From: Triglochin maritima | Lineage: Eukaryota > Streptophyta > Magnoliopsida > Alismatales > Juncaginaceae | DNA length: 64,000 bases | Assembly (NCBI GenBank): GCA_963682175.1 | Contig: OY821775.1 | Coordinates: forward strand, 33,106,053 to 33,170,052 | Direction: 5' to 3' | In this document: positions 32,047-43,046 of the stretch, piece after piece | Layout: every line of letters starts with the position of its first letter | Numbering within the stretch: position 1 is the first letter of the stretch | Notes under the pieces: generated by a model | Seen by the model: only the letters and a program-made list of their open reading frames with translations | Told to the model about the DNA's origin: nothing | The model's database searches: none | Translations under genes and position numbers: made by a program

Positions 32047-33970
32047 TCAGTTTCGTTCGAGCCAGCACTCGTGTATCATGGCATGGAAGACCCATCGTCG
32101 TACCACAATATCAAGTCGGCTTCCTCCTATGTGTGATATACGTATAGCTTCAACCTCTAAGGAGTGTGCCACACTGTGGTTGAGCTTTAAAAGATTCAAG
32201 ATTTCTACCCCCACCTTCTTTATGTATCCACACCCCCAAAACATGTGCTCAATATCTTCCTTGCCTCCCTCGCATAGGCTGCACCCCGAGTGTAAGTAGA
32301 CGTCCTCTTAGTGCTCTCCAAGTCATGATGGCATGCTTTGGGATGGCATGATTGTGCCAAACCATTCCAGCCCAAGCTACCTTTCTCCCCAGTGTCTTTA
32401 CCCATCTCCATACTTCTTTGATGCCAAGTGCCTCCCCCATTCCATCCACTCGCTTGGGCTGGTCCATGCCTCCATGAATTTTTGTATTCAATATTCGTTG
32501 GTGGACTTCCTCCATAAAGGTGCAGCGTGGTGGGGGGAGGTTCCACTTTCCATCTATAATGAAGTACGACACTTTCGTGTCCCACGACACTCCCAATTCA
32601 TAGTCTAGCCGCTCCCCCCAACTTTCATTTTGAAACGGTTCTCCACACCAAGGGTATTGGAAAAACTGGATGTCTTCTCCATTTCCCACCTCATATTGGA
32701 TGTGCCTTCTAGCAATGTCTCAGACTCGGAGTATCCCTTTCCATGCCCATGTGGAGGTGGATGGTGGCCTTGCAAGCCAAATGGATCGAGTCCTCAAGTA
32801 CTTTCGGCGTATACACTTCACCCAAAATGCATTTCCTTCCGCCACCACAAGCCAAAATAGGCGGAGGAGGCCTACATCATTCCACTCCGACAAGCGCTTC
32901 AAACCAAGGCCCCCTTCCTCCTTTGGTGTACATACGTCTTTCCAGGCTACTGCTACCCACTTCTTTGGGCCTCCCCAGATGAAGTGACACATGAGGCTCT
33001 CGATCTCCTTTAACACTTTTCGAGGAAGTAGGAACGTGGACGTCCAATATGTGCTAAGGGAGATGAGTACACTTCTCACGAGCTCCACTTGTCCAGCAAT
33101 TGTCAAGAAGTTCTGCTGCCAAGTACTAAGTCGTGTTTTCACCTTGTTGATCAATGTCACACAGTGGTTTCTCCCCATCCTCCCGGAGAACAACGGCAGC
33201 CCAAGGTAGGTCACCGGGAACTCTTTTCTCTCCATGCCAAGATGTGTTGCAATCCATGACCCATGTGGCACTCCCCTTCCCATGAAAATTTGGCTCTTCG
33301 ATGCACTAACGCTCAGCCCCGAGCAAGCTGTAAACTCCTCAAGTACACCTCGGATAGCTCTTGCATTTTCCTTTGTTGCCTTTGCAAATAGAAGAACGTC
33401 ATCACCAAAGAGAAGGTGCGAAACAGGAACATCTCCACACAATAGTGGCTGGATACGTCCATCCATTACCTCCTTCTTCACCATCTCTCTCAAGATCTCC
33501 ATACAAAGCACAAAACAAGTAGGGGCCAAAGGGCCACCTTGTCTCAAGCCGTTGCTGGCCACAAAGGGTGCTGAATTTGCACCATGGACCGTCACCATGA
33601 ACGAGGCTTTTACACAACTCATGATAAGCCTCCTCCACTTGTTGGGGAAGCCAAATCTGGTAAGCACTTTATGTAGGAAGACCCAAGAGATGGAATCATA
33701 GGCTTTCTGGATGTCTAGTTTAATGCACATTTGTCGCTTCCCTTTGTCTAGATGGAGGTTATGGCATAGTTCACGGGCAAGGAGGATGTTGTCAACAATT
33801 CTGATGCCTTTAACGAAGGCACTTTGACTCTCCCCAATGAGGCGTGGCAGCAGCCCCTTCAAGCGATTCGCAAGCACTTTTGATGTGAACCTATATGTCA
33901 TGTTGCACAATGCAATGGGTTGGTAATCCTCCACCAAAAGTGGTGCTTTCTTCTTAGGGATAATAGTAAT
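32047..33970 (-). pseudogene. LINE ORF2: reverse transcriptase (main part) and zf-RVT domain
   Basis: Reverse transcriptase landmarks in order are QSAFVKGIRIVDNIL, CIKLDIQKAYDSISW, NGLRQGGPLAPTCFV and the catalytic block LLFGDDVLLFAKA (FGDD for the usual F/YADD). It continues into the C-terminal zf-RVT region (VWHNHAIPKHAIMTWRALRG). One in-frame TGA at about 32720 (probably from CGA) and one frameshift near 32245 are the only breaks seen, so the copy is fairly young. The N-terminal RT part is at 44254-44593. Confidence 0.9.
33966..33970. repeat. Target-site duplication GTAAT, left copy
   Basis: GTAAT at 33966-33970 is repeated at 44249-44253 and bounds the three-LTR complex. Removing one copy and the complex restores the LINE reading frame without a shift. 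Confidence 0.9.
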
Positions 33971-34731
33971 TGATGCATTGCATACATTGCATCATATGTC
34001 TTTCATTTAGATTACTTTTACATCAATAAATGCTACTAAGGTATGTGTTTAGTCTTATTTACAGAATACAGGGACCTGAATGCAATTTACCCACATCCCG
34101 AGCATAAACGCGTACAAAAGACTTGTTTCTATCATAAAGACCAAGTTCAAGTTTATCGGGTTTAAAATGGAAATGTATCCAAGCATAAAAGCATTCAAGA
34201 CCTAATTACGAAAAGAACAAGGACTTAAGCACAAAAGTAGCCGGGGACTTAATTGCAAAAAGTCAAGGACCTAATTGCAAATCACGAGTAGCTTTTATTA
34301 TTATGGAGAAAATATAAAGAAAAATCAATGTGGATCTCCAAATATATGAAGAAATTAATTCGGATCTCCAAAGATATGCAAGAATCAATCCAGACACGCA
34401 AATGACATTGAAATCATACCATAAACACACAGGAAAAATCCGGGTCGATTCTGAGCCAAAAAGGTGGCGAATCCGCCGCACCTCAAGAGCAAATTACGGC
34501 GAATCCGCCGCACCAAATTAGATTCATGCTCTAAAAATTTTACCGGTTGCGTGTTGACGCGTGTACTTTCTTATTTCATGCTTAGGTCCCTTGTATCGGC
34601 TATAAATAGCCCCGAGAACGATGTTGTGAGGAGTTCTTCCTTTTGTTCCATAATTTAGCAATAAAATTCTGTTTCTTTTATTTTATGTTTTTAATTTTCT
34701 TTTCTTAGTTTCTCTAGGACCCCTTCTCCCT
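33971..34731 (+). repeat. LTR1, 3'-truncated (761 bp)
   Basis: This matches 36892-37652 with about five differences. It keeps U3, the TATA box (34601) and an AATAAA (34661-34666). It ends at CCCT, shared with internal sequence at 40883-40886, where the deletion joined it to the protease half of the ORF. U3 shows GGACCTGAATGCA/GGACCTAATTGCA mini-repeats and two near-palindromes GGCGAATCCGCCGC (about 34467 and 34498). Confidence 0.9.
34601..34608 (+). promoter_or_regulatory. TATA box in LTR1
   Basis: TATAAATA at 34601 lies 134 nt before the ATG at 34735. Equivalent boxes lie at 37522 (LTR2) and 43677 (LTR3). The short distance to an intact ORF could give a short-leader transcript. Confidence 0.6.
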
Positions 34732-34734
34732 AGA

Positions 34735-35787
34735 ATGTCTAATCAATCTAGCCATCAAACAACCACATATGACCTGACCATTGAACCTGACGTCCAAATT
34801 GAAAAGCCCAACCCACCTACACAACCTGAACCCATAGCTCAACCTGAACCTGAGCGAGTCTATGTTCCTACAGCCCCATTTCCCAATAGACTCAAGAAGA
34901 GCTCAAGTGCACAAATGGAGAAAATCTTAGAAGTATTTAAGCAAGTTAAGGTGAATATTCCACTCTTAAATATGATTCAACAAATACCTGCTTATGCTAA
35001 ATTCTTGAAAGATTTGTGCACTAAAAAGAGAAAAACGAATGTACCAAAGAAGGCATTCTTAACTGCAAACATATGCTCTATTCTTTCCAACACATCTCCT
35101 ATAAAATATAAGGACCCTGGGTGTCCCACAATTTCATGTTCAATAGGAGACACTTTTATCAATAAAGCCCTTCTAGACCTAGGTGCAAGCGTTAACTTAC
35201 TCCCATTTTCTGTCTACGAGCAACTCAACCTTGGTCCACTGAAACCCTCTAAGACAACCCTCCAATTCGCTGATTGTTCTGTTAAGAAACCGAGAGGTAT
35301 AGTAGAGGACGTTTTGATTAAGGTTGGTGACTTCATTTATCCAGTGGATTTTGTCGTACTTGATACTGAACCTGTTGTAAATCCTAATCGACAAATCCCT
35401 GTAATTCTAGGTAGACCCTTTTTAGCCACTTCGGAAGCATTAATAAACTGTCGAAATGGGCTCATGCAATTATCCTTCGGGAACTTAAAAGCAGAATTTA
35501 ATATCTTCCATACTGATAATGAGCCAGAAATAATATGCAACCCAAGTGATGTTGTGATGAGAGCACGTATTTATCAGAATTCTGAATCAAATAAATCATC
35601 ACATAAGCAAAAAGGAAGTAAGAAAAAAGGGAGTGATTCATTTACTCAACCACCATCACTCGAGCAAATAAGCGAACCAATTCAAGTGAGAAGAGTGGAA
35701 TCTTTTCCTCAAGGCAACATGGGGAACAATTCAACTGGATACATGCACCAATATGGTGTCATTCAATCCAGTTCTGATTACGGTTGA
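34735..35787 (+). CDS. Protease half of the Gag-protease ORF, directly behind LTR1
   Basis: The intact 350-codon ORF is identical to residues 455-804 of the ORF at 39528-41942. It includes the protease active-site block ALLDLGASVNLLPF and the flap-side ILGRPFLATS, and lacks the capsid and zinc-knuckle parts. Its ATG is an internal Met codon that now lies four bases after the LTR1 deletion junction. This makes it a possible stand-alone aspartic protease under an LTR promoter. It arose by a 3230-bp deletion in the first unit of the tandem. Whether it is expressed is unknown. Confidence 0.75.
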   Translation: MSNQSSHQTTTYDLTIEPDVQIEKPNPPTQPEPIAQPEPERVYVPTAPFPNRLKKSSSAQMEKILEVFKQVKVNIPLLNMIQQIPAYAKFLKDLCTKKRKTNVPKKAFLTANICSILSNTSPIKYKDPGCPTISCSIGDTFINKALLDLGASVNLLPFSVYEQLNLGPLKPSKTTLQFADCSVKKPRGIVEDVLIKVGDFIYPVDFVVLDTEPVVNPNRQIPVILGRPFLATSEALINCRNGLMQLSFGNLKAEFNIFHTDNEPEIICNPSDVVMRARIYQNSESNKSSHKQKGSKKKGSDSFTQPPSLEQISEPIQVRRVESFPQGNMGNNSTGYMHQYGVIQSSSDYG

Positions 35788-36891
35788 CTCTGAGCAAACT
35801 CAACCCCTCTACCGCAAGCCGACTAAGGTAATAAGTGCATTTATTTTATCTATGCATACATTGAGGACAATGCATGATTTAGGTGTGGGGGGGTGTTTAT
35901 GTATGTATATATATCTATTTGTTTGTTTTCTTCTTCCAAAAAAAAAATTCAATGTTCCATGACATAGCTTAAGATTGAACTACCAAAATCTGTGTACAAA
36001 TTGCATTGAATTTTTGTTCCTTATTATATAGTTCTGCTTGAAGAAATTGTGACATAAATCTAAGTTCCAAAGAAATAACTCATTGCCCTTTAAGACATGT
36101 ATGCACTTAAATTGGATGAATCAAATCTTTGAAGTGGTTGATAAAAAACAGAGGTTGAGGAAAATATACCGGGAAGTGTGGACTTCTAATAGCAATTAAG
36201 CCTTGAGGAAAATAAAAATAAAAATAAAGGAATAAAGTGAAGAAAACACATTTTGCAAAATGATTACAAAAGCCCAAGCCTTTGAGTCACTGGTCCGTAG
36301 AGGTATCTTGAAACCCGGTAACTTGAGTCTACCAGCTCGGGATTATCGACCAAACTCGCTACATGAATGCAAAAGGGTAAAAGTGTCAAAAAGCAAATGT
36401 GTTGAATCACAGAAGAAAAGAAAAGAAAAAATAATAATAATACTCAAGGCCCAAAGCTAAAAGAATGATCCATGCCATGGTTGATCCGAATGATACTTCA
36501 CCACCAGAGGAGGCGTGCAAAATAATTCAAGTGATAAACATGTGTAGAAGGGTTAGTGGTGTGAATGTTGGAGGAACAAAGACCAAGTCATATTTTTAAT
36601 GAGTTAGATTTATATAATGAGCATCCAAAAATTCTTAGTGAGATGTATAAGGTTGAGGTAGGGATATTGAGAACTATTAATGAAACGTTGATTTAGGATT
36701 TTGAGGGTATATCCGCTGAAAACCCTCAGAAGACAACACTCCTCCTCCTAGGAAACTTGGAGGTTTAAAGGCTTGTTGCACATGCTAAGTGCAACCGTGA
36801 TTCCTACGAAAGTGAGTTAGGATTTCCCTGTTTTCATTTTTCTTATATTCTGTTTTGCTAGGGACTAGCAAAATCTAGGTGTGGGGGTATT
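35788..36891 (+). other. 3' non-coding region of the Gag-protease element, first copy
   Basis: The region begins with the polypurine-like motif (about 35850-35890), has an A-rich middle and ends with the three-hairpin block (36719-36795) and the polypurine tract (36877-36891). It is a near-exact copy of 41943-43046 (one substitution seen, no net indel). No coding sequence is supported. Confidence 0.8.
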
Positions 36892-38091
36892 TGATGCATT
36901 GCATACATTGCATCATATGTCTTTCATTTAGATTATTTTTACATCAATAAATGCTACTAAGGTATGTGTTTAGTCTTATTTACAGAATACAGGGACCTGA
37001 ATGCAATTTACCCACATCCCGAGCATAAACGCGTACAAAAGACTCGTTTCTATCATAAAGACCAAGTTCAAGTTTATCAGGTTTAAAATGGAAATGTATC
37101 CAAGCATAAAAGCATTCAAGACCTAATTACGAAAAGAACAAGGACTTAAGCACAAAAGTAGCCGGGGACTTAATTGCAAAAAGTCAAGGACCTAATTGCA
37201 AATCACGAGTAGCTTTTATTATTATGGAGAAAATATAGAGAAAAATCAATGTGGATCTCCAAATATATGAAGAAATTAATTCGGATCTCCAAAGATATGC
37301 AAGAATCAATCCAGACACGCAAATGACATTGAAATCATACCATAAACACACAGGAAAAATCCGGGTCGATTCTGAGCCAAAAAGGTGGCGATTCCGCCGC
37401 ACCTCAAGAGCAAATTACGGCGAATCCGCCGCACCAAATTAGATTCATGCTCTAAAAATTTTACCGGTTGCGTGTTGACGCGTGTACTTTCTTATTTCAT
37501 GCTTAGGTCCCTTGTATCGGCTATAAATAGCCCCGAGAACGATGTTGTGAGGAGTTCTTCCTTTTGTTCCATAATTTAGCAATAAAATTCTGTTTCTTTT
37601 ATTTTATGTTTTTAATTTTCTTTTCTTAGTTTCTCTAGGACCCCTTCTCCCTCCCTCCATCTATGAGTTTCTAACTCTTTCCAAAGGGTGGGGGTGACGG
37701 ATTTAGGGTGATGAGAAGAGAAGATGTTATTATTTTAATTTCGTATTAGTATGTTTTGATTACTTGAGTTTATGTTAAATCATTTATCATGTAATGCTTT
37801 ATAACTAATATGATTTATTATAAGTTTCAGAATTCTCTAATCTAACCCCGATATCTAAACCTCCACCCAACGGAATTCACCATCTTTGTTCTTGTTTTAG
37901 TTTTATTTGTTCATGTTTCTTGTTTTAGATAATTAAAACCCAAAAATCTCAAAACCAACCTTATTATTGTTCTCTCTCTCTCTAATCGAAAATCCAAAAA
38001 ATAACAATATCTCTCCCTCCTTGTGTTCGACCCGTATTTGCCACGTCTTCATTGACACCATGCACTTGCGGTATAAATTTAATTCTCATCA
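36892..38091 (+). repeat. LTR2 (1200 bp), shared middle LTR
   Basis: Ends are TGATG and CATCA. A polypurine tract lies on its left and a primer-binding site on its right, so it is at once the 3' LTR of unit 1 and the 5' LTR of unit 2. At LTR offsets 44, 153, 187 and 500 it matches LTR3 and not LTR1. At offsets 517, 525, about 553 and 700 it matches LTR1 and not LTR3. This mosaic is expected from an unequal crossover between LTRs. Confidence 0.9.
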
Positions 38092-38097
38092 AGTTTT

Positions 38098-38115
38098 TGG
38101 CGCCGTTGCCGGGGA
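38098..38115 (+). other. Primer-binding site, tRNA-Asp
   Basis: TGGCGCCGTTGCCGGGGA starts seven bases after LTR2. It is complementary to the 3' end of plant tRNA-Asp(GTC), the primer typical of Athila-type elements. The perfect match fits the young age of this element. Confidence 0.85.
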
Positions 38116-39527
38116 GGCGACGCAGATTTTTGTGTTTTTGTGTTTTCGATTTTATCCTGTCTACCTTGTGCGCGATCTAAGTATTTGAATTTGTGTAGCA
38201 GGAGACAACAGAGCGCGCGGCGAAATCCGGGAGCGTTCTGAGACACTTGGGGGGCGGAATCGCCGCATCTACAAGGTGACTTGCGGCGGAATCGCCGCAC
38301 CAGTGTGGGTTCTGGTCTTCAAATTTCTGGGGCATCGTCGGCATCTTTGGGTGGTCGCATTAAGCTACTGGAATCTCCGAGAGCGGGCGGCGAACCCGAC
38401 TGAGCATTGCGGAGGTAACTTTTCTTGCCTTTCTCGTAAAATCTGAATTGTTGAAAAGTTTCCTTTCGTAGAATTGCATGTGTTAGGGTTTACAATTCCA
38501 TAATTGGCAATAATTCAACTCGGACCTAAAATTGGCAAAATTAGAAAGACCTTAGTGCATGCATCATATAATGTTTTGCTTGCATTATTCTTGCTAAATT
38601 CTTGCAAATTATTTTTTATTGTTGAAGAGTGCTGGAGGCAAGGTACGTATCACGGTTTTAACGATTGCATTTAAGCATATACTTTAGTTTGCATACAACC
38701 TTGAAATTGCCCCCATTAAAAAGACCATTGTTTGACTATCTTTGCTAGATCTAAGTTAAACTACTTTAAGGGCAACTCCGTAGGCAAAGATACGGTGGGG
38801 ATTTCATCACCCTCCCGTGGCCCACAAACCACAATCCTAAAGAGTCACCTAAGCCTAAATTTAAAATCAATTAGACATTGGCCCCCAAGGACTCGGACTC
38901 AATTAAGGAGGAGATTGGTTTGACTTGCTATGACCTGAAGCTAATTGAATTCAATTTGGTGTCTAGAAAGTGTTTTTGTGTTGACGAAAGTCTTCCAAGT
39001 GACGTGGTTGTCTAATTGGCACCGACTCTGTCGGAAGCGCCCCCACTAGCTATACACTGACTGGCCAACTTGGTTTGATTGGTGAGGGAGGTGAATCAAG
39101 CAAATCAATTCGACTCAACCAGTTAGGAGTCGTCTAGATTTAAGTGACACTAGGTCTAGGATTGTTTGAACCGTGCTTGTTCAGGAAATTTCTGGCCAAC
39201 CCTTGAATTTACCTTTAGAGTTAAGTTTCCCTTCTCGTCTGAGTCTTCTTTCCCTTCTCATCTTTACATTTCTATTGATTGTTTCCCTTTTGGAAAAAAA
39301 ACATATTTAAAAAAAACGAAAATTTAAAAAAAATTAAAAAAAAATTGTAATTAATTCTTGAAATTAAATTTGGAATTTAAATTTCGAATTTGAATTCAAA
39401 AATTGATTCAACCCGGTGCACTCAGATTTGGATTCGGGACTTGAGTAATCGACTCTCACGAGTTCATCTAGATTCCAGTCTGGAGCTTAACCCCAATCCA
39501 TCTGTTGCACCACCTCACCCGGATCTA
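38116..39527 (+). other. 5' leader of the Gag-protease element
   Basis: The non-coding leader is about 1.4 kb. It carries two near-palindromes GGCGGAATCGCCGC (about 38255 and 38285) of the same kind as those in U3, the GATACGGTGGGGATTTCATCACC block shared with other Athila leaders (38791-38813), and an A-rich stretch at 39293-39345. The reading frame of the Gag ORF is open upstream to 39390 but has no ATG there. Confidence 0.75.
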
Positions 39528-41942
39528 ATGGGTGAGAATGTTGTGAACCCGCCTATGACTCTGAGGGATCGGTGCTACCCAATGATGGCTGCTCAGCCAT
39601 CGTGCATCGTCATGCCCACCATACCGGGTCGCGATTTCGAACTTAAGGCACAATACATGAGTATGCTGCCTAAGTTCACCTCTAGGGAAGATCCATATCT
39701 CTTCCTTAGAGAATTTGAGGAAATCTGCTCTCTTATGCAATACCAGCATATCCCTGAGGAGGCAGTGCGTCTGAAATTCATGCATCTAGCACTGAAGGAC
39801 GACGCTAAGAAATGGCTATATAGTCTAGCCGAGAGATCTATTAGGAGTTGGGCTGAGTTTGTTCAAGTGTTTCTAAAAAAATATTTCCCCAACCATAAGA
39901 CTATGAAGATTAGGAATGAAATTGTTGCATTCGTTCAGTCTGAGAGCGAGCCGTTCTATTCCTATCTTGAAAGATTTAAAAGTGTCTTGACCCAATGCCC
40001 TCATCACAGAATTCCAAAATGGCAATTATGCCAAATTATTTATGAGGGATTGACACCCACATCTAGAGTTATGCTAGAATCTGTGAGCCAAGGGAATTTC
40101 ATGTCGAAAAACGAAAATGATGCCTGGACTTTTCTTGAGGATTTAGCTGAAAACAGTATGCAATGGGACAATGCTAGAACACCCATCAACCCGAGTATTG
40201 GATCTAGAATAGCAAGTCAACCCCGACCAGGTGTCTTAGCTATAGATGCCAACATAGCGGCTGATGCAAAACTAGCCACCCTTATGCGCAGAATGGAAAG
40301 TTTAGAGCTGCAAAACCAAACCCGACAAGCATCCCCTACCCCTTGCTCTAGATGTGGTCAGACTGGTCATTTAATGGAGGACTGTGTAGACTTGGAACAT
40401 GTTAATGCCACGTTTAACCATTCTAGAAATGATCCTTATGCATCAACCTACAACCCGGGTTGGCGTAATCATCCCAATTTTTCGTGGAACCAACAAGGTC
40501 AACCTCCTAGACAACAACCAAACCCATATAACCAAAATAATACATCATCTGAGGGTAATAACAATGGAAATCATGAAGTTAGGTTGACAAACTTGGAAAA
40601 TTTAATGAAAACTTTTATACAAACAACCAACCAATCATTCCAAAGGCTAGAGACACAAGTCAGCCAATTAGCGCAAATAGTAGGTGAAAGAGAAAAGGGT
40701 CAATTTCCAAGTCAACCTGAGGTGAACCCAAGAACTAATAATCAATATCAATCTTATCAACCACCATCAGGAAATAACAACCCCAGACCGGTTCAAATGA
40801 TTAACGAGGAAGGACCGTTCCAACAAATCAATGCAGTAGTGTCATTACGGTCCGGACGACAAGTTGATAACAATGTGGTAAACCCTAGAATGTCTAATCA
40901 ATCTAGCCATCAAACAACCACATATGACCTGACCATTGAACCTGACGTCCAAATTGAAAAGCCCAACCCACCTACACAACCTGAACCCATAGCTCAACCT
41001 GAACCTGAGCGAGTCTATGTTCCTACAGCCCCATTTCCCAATAGACTCAAGAAGAGCTCAAGTGCACAAATGGAGAAAATCTTAGAAGTATTTAAGCAAG
41101 TTAAGGTGAATATTCCACTCTTAAATATGATTCAACAAATACCTGCTTATGCTAAATTCTTGAAAGATTTGTGCACTAAAAAGAGAAAAACGAATGTACC
41201 AAAGAAGGCATTCTTAACTGCAAACATATGCTCTATTCTTTCCAACACATCTCCTATAAAATATAAGGACCCTGGGTGTCCCACAATTTCATGTTCAATA
41301 GGAGACACTTTTATCAATAAAGCCCTTCTAGACCTAGGTGCAAGCGTTAACTTACTCCCATTTTCTGTCTACGAGCAACTCAACCTTGGTCCACTGAAAC
41401 CCTCTAAGACAACCCTCCAATTCGCTGATTGTTCTGTTAAGAAACCGAGAGGTATAGTAGAGGACGTTTTGATTAAGGTTGGTGACTTCATTTATCCAGT
41501 GGATTTTGTCGTACTTGATACTGAACCTGTTGTAAATCCTAATCGACAAATCCCTGTAATTCTAGGTAGACCCTTTTTAGCCACTTCGGAAGCATTAATA
41601 AACTGTCGAAATGGGCTCATGCAATTATCCTTCGGGAACTTAAAAGCAGAATTTAATATCTTCCATACTGATAATGAGCCAGAAATAATATGCAACCCAA
41701 GTGATGTTGTGATGAGAGCACGTATTTATCAGAATTCTGAATCAAATAAATCATCACATAAGCAAAAAGGAAGTAAGAAAAAAGGGAGTGATTCATTTAC
41801 TCAACCACCATCACTCGAGCAAATAAGCGAACCAATTCAAGTGAGAAGAGTGGAATCTTTTCCTCAAGGCAACATGGGGAACAATTCAACTGGATACATG
41901 CACCAATATGGTGTCATTCAATCCAGTTCTGATTACGGTTGA
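39528..41942 (+). CDS. Gag-protease polyprotein of the non-autonomous gypsy element
   Basis: The 804-aa ORF uses the first ATG in frame (39528, MGENVVNPP); the frame is open upstream from 39390 without an ATG. Domains are a capsid-like retrotrans_gag region (about residues 12-160, LKDDAKKWLY at 89-98), a CCHC zinc knuckle CSRCGQTGHLMEDC at 273-286, a long Gln/Asn-rich linker, and an aspartic protease with catalytic DLGAS at 602-606 and ILGR at 678-681. The ORF stops after SSDYG with no RT following. Gag would form particles and package RNA; the protease would mature it. No inactivating change is visible, so this may be a functional Gag that relies on another element for RT and integrase. Confidence 0.9.
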   Translation: MGENVVNPPMTLRDRCYPMMAAQPSCIVMPTIPGRDFELKAQYMSMLPKFTSREDPYLFLREFEEICSLMQYQHIPEEAVRLKFMHLALKDDAKKWLYSLAERSIRSWAEFVQVFLKKYFPNHKTMKIRNEIVAFVQSESEPFYSYLERFKSVLTQCPHHRIPKWQLCQIIYEGLTPTSRVMLESVSQGNFMSKNENDAWTFLEDLAENSMQWDNARTPINPSIGSRIASQPRPGVLAIDANIAADAKLATLMRRMESLELQNQTRQASPTPCSRCGQTGHLMEDCVDLEHVNATFNHSRNDPYASTYNPGWRNHPNFSWNQQGQPPRQQPNPYNQNNTSSEGNNNGNHEVRLTNLENLMKTFIQTTNQSFQRLETQVSQLAQIVGEREKGQFPSQPEVNPRTNNQYQSYQPPSGNNNPRPVQMINEEGPFQQINAVVSLRSGRQVDNNVVNPRMSNQSSHQTTTYDLTIEPDVQIEKPNPPTQPEPIAQPEPERVYVPTAPFPNRLKKSSSAQMEKILEVFKQVKVNIPLLNMIQQIPAYAKFLKDLCTKKRKTNVPKKAFLTANICSILSNTSPIKYKDPGCPTISCSIGDTFINKALLDLGASVNLLPFSVYEQLNLGPLKPSKTTLQFADCSVKKPRGIVEDVLIKVGDFIYPVDFVVLDTEPVVNPNRQIPVILGRPFLATSEALINCRNGLMQLSFGNLKAEFNIFHTDNEPEIICNPSDVVMRARIYQNSESNKSSHKQKGSKKKGSDSFTQPPSLEQISEPIQVRRVESFPQGNMGNNSTGYMHQYGVIQSSSDYG

Positions 41943-43046
41943 CTCTGAGCAAACTCAACCCCTCTACCGCAAGCCGACTAAGGTAATAAGTGCATTTATT
42001 TTATCTATGCATACATTGAGGACAATGCATGATTTAGGTGTGGGGGGGTGTTTATGTATGTATATATATCTATTTGTTTGTTTTCTTCTTCCAAAAAAAA
42101 AATTCAATGTTCCATGACATAGCTTAAGATTGAACTACCAAAATCTGTGTACAAATTGCATTGAATTTTTGTTCCTTATTATATAGTTCTGCTTGAAGAA
42201 ATTGTGACATAAATCTAAGTTCCAAAGAAATAACTCATTGCCCTTTAAGACATGTATGCACTTAAATTGGATGAATCAAATCTTTGAAGTGGTTGATAAA
42301 AAACAGAGGTTGAGGAAAATATACCGGGAAGTGTGGACTTCTAATAGCAATTAAGCCTTGAGGAAAATAAAAATAAAAATAAAGGAATAAAGTGAAGAAA
42401 ACACATTTTGCAAAATGATTACAAAAGCCCAAGCCTTTGAGTCACTGGTCCGTAGAGGTATCTTGAAACCCGGTAACTTGAGTCTACCAGCTCGGGATTA
42501 TCGACCAAACTCGCTACATGAATGCAAAAGGGTAAAAGTGTCAAAAAGCAAATGTGTTGAATCACAGAAGAAAAGAAAAGAAAAAATAATAATAATACTC
42601 AAGGCCCAAAGCTAAAAGAATGATCCATGCCATGGTTGATCCGAATGATACTTCACCACCAGAGGAGGCGTGCAAAATAATTCAAGTGATAAACATGTGT
42701 AGAAGGGTTAGTGGTGTGAATGTTGGAGGAACAAAGACCAAGTCATATTTTTAATGAGTTAGATTTATATAATGAGCATCCAAAAATTCTTAGTGAGATG
42801 TATAAGGTTGAGGTAGGGATATTGAGAACTATTAATGAAACGTTGATTTAGGATTTTGAGGGTATATCCGCTGAAAACCCTCAGGAGACAACACTCCTCC
42901 TCCTAGGAAACTTGGAGGTTTAAAGGCTTGTTGCACATGCTAAGTGCAACCGTGATTCCTACGAAAGTGAGTTAGGATTTCCCTGTTTTCATTTTTCTTA
43001 TATTCTGTTTTGCTAGGGACTAGCAAAATCTAGGTGTGGGGGTATT
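41943..43046 (+). other. 3' non-coding region of the Gag-protease element, second copy
   Basis: This has the same content as 35788-36891: polypurine-like motif (about 42005-42045), A-rich middle with AAATAAAAATAAAAATAAAG, three-hairpin block (about 42874-42950) with H1 intact, and polypurine tract (43032-43046). It contains no RT, RNase H, integrase or env sequence. Confidence 0.8.

Noticed and set aside
32720..33701. Plus-strand ORFs of 70-155 codons opposite the LINE
   Set aside because: They are antisense shadows of the long LINE reverse-transcriptase frame, which has clear motifs.
34330..34658. Short ORFs repeated three times (also near 37251 and 43406)
   Set aside because: They lie in U3/R of the three LTR copies and are repeated because the LTR is repeated. 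No start context or protein similarity supports them.
38098..38115. tRNA-Asp gene fragment
   Set aside because: Only the 18 nt complementary to the tRNA 3' end are present, at the fixed place after an LTR. This is a primer-binding site.
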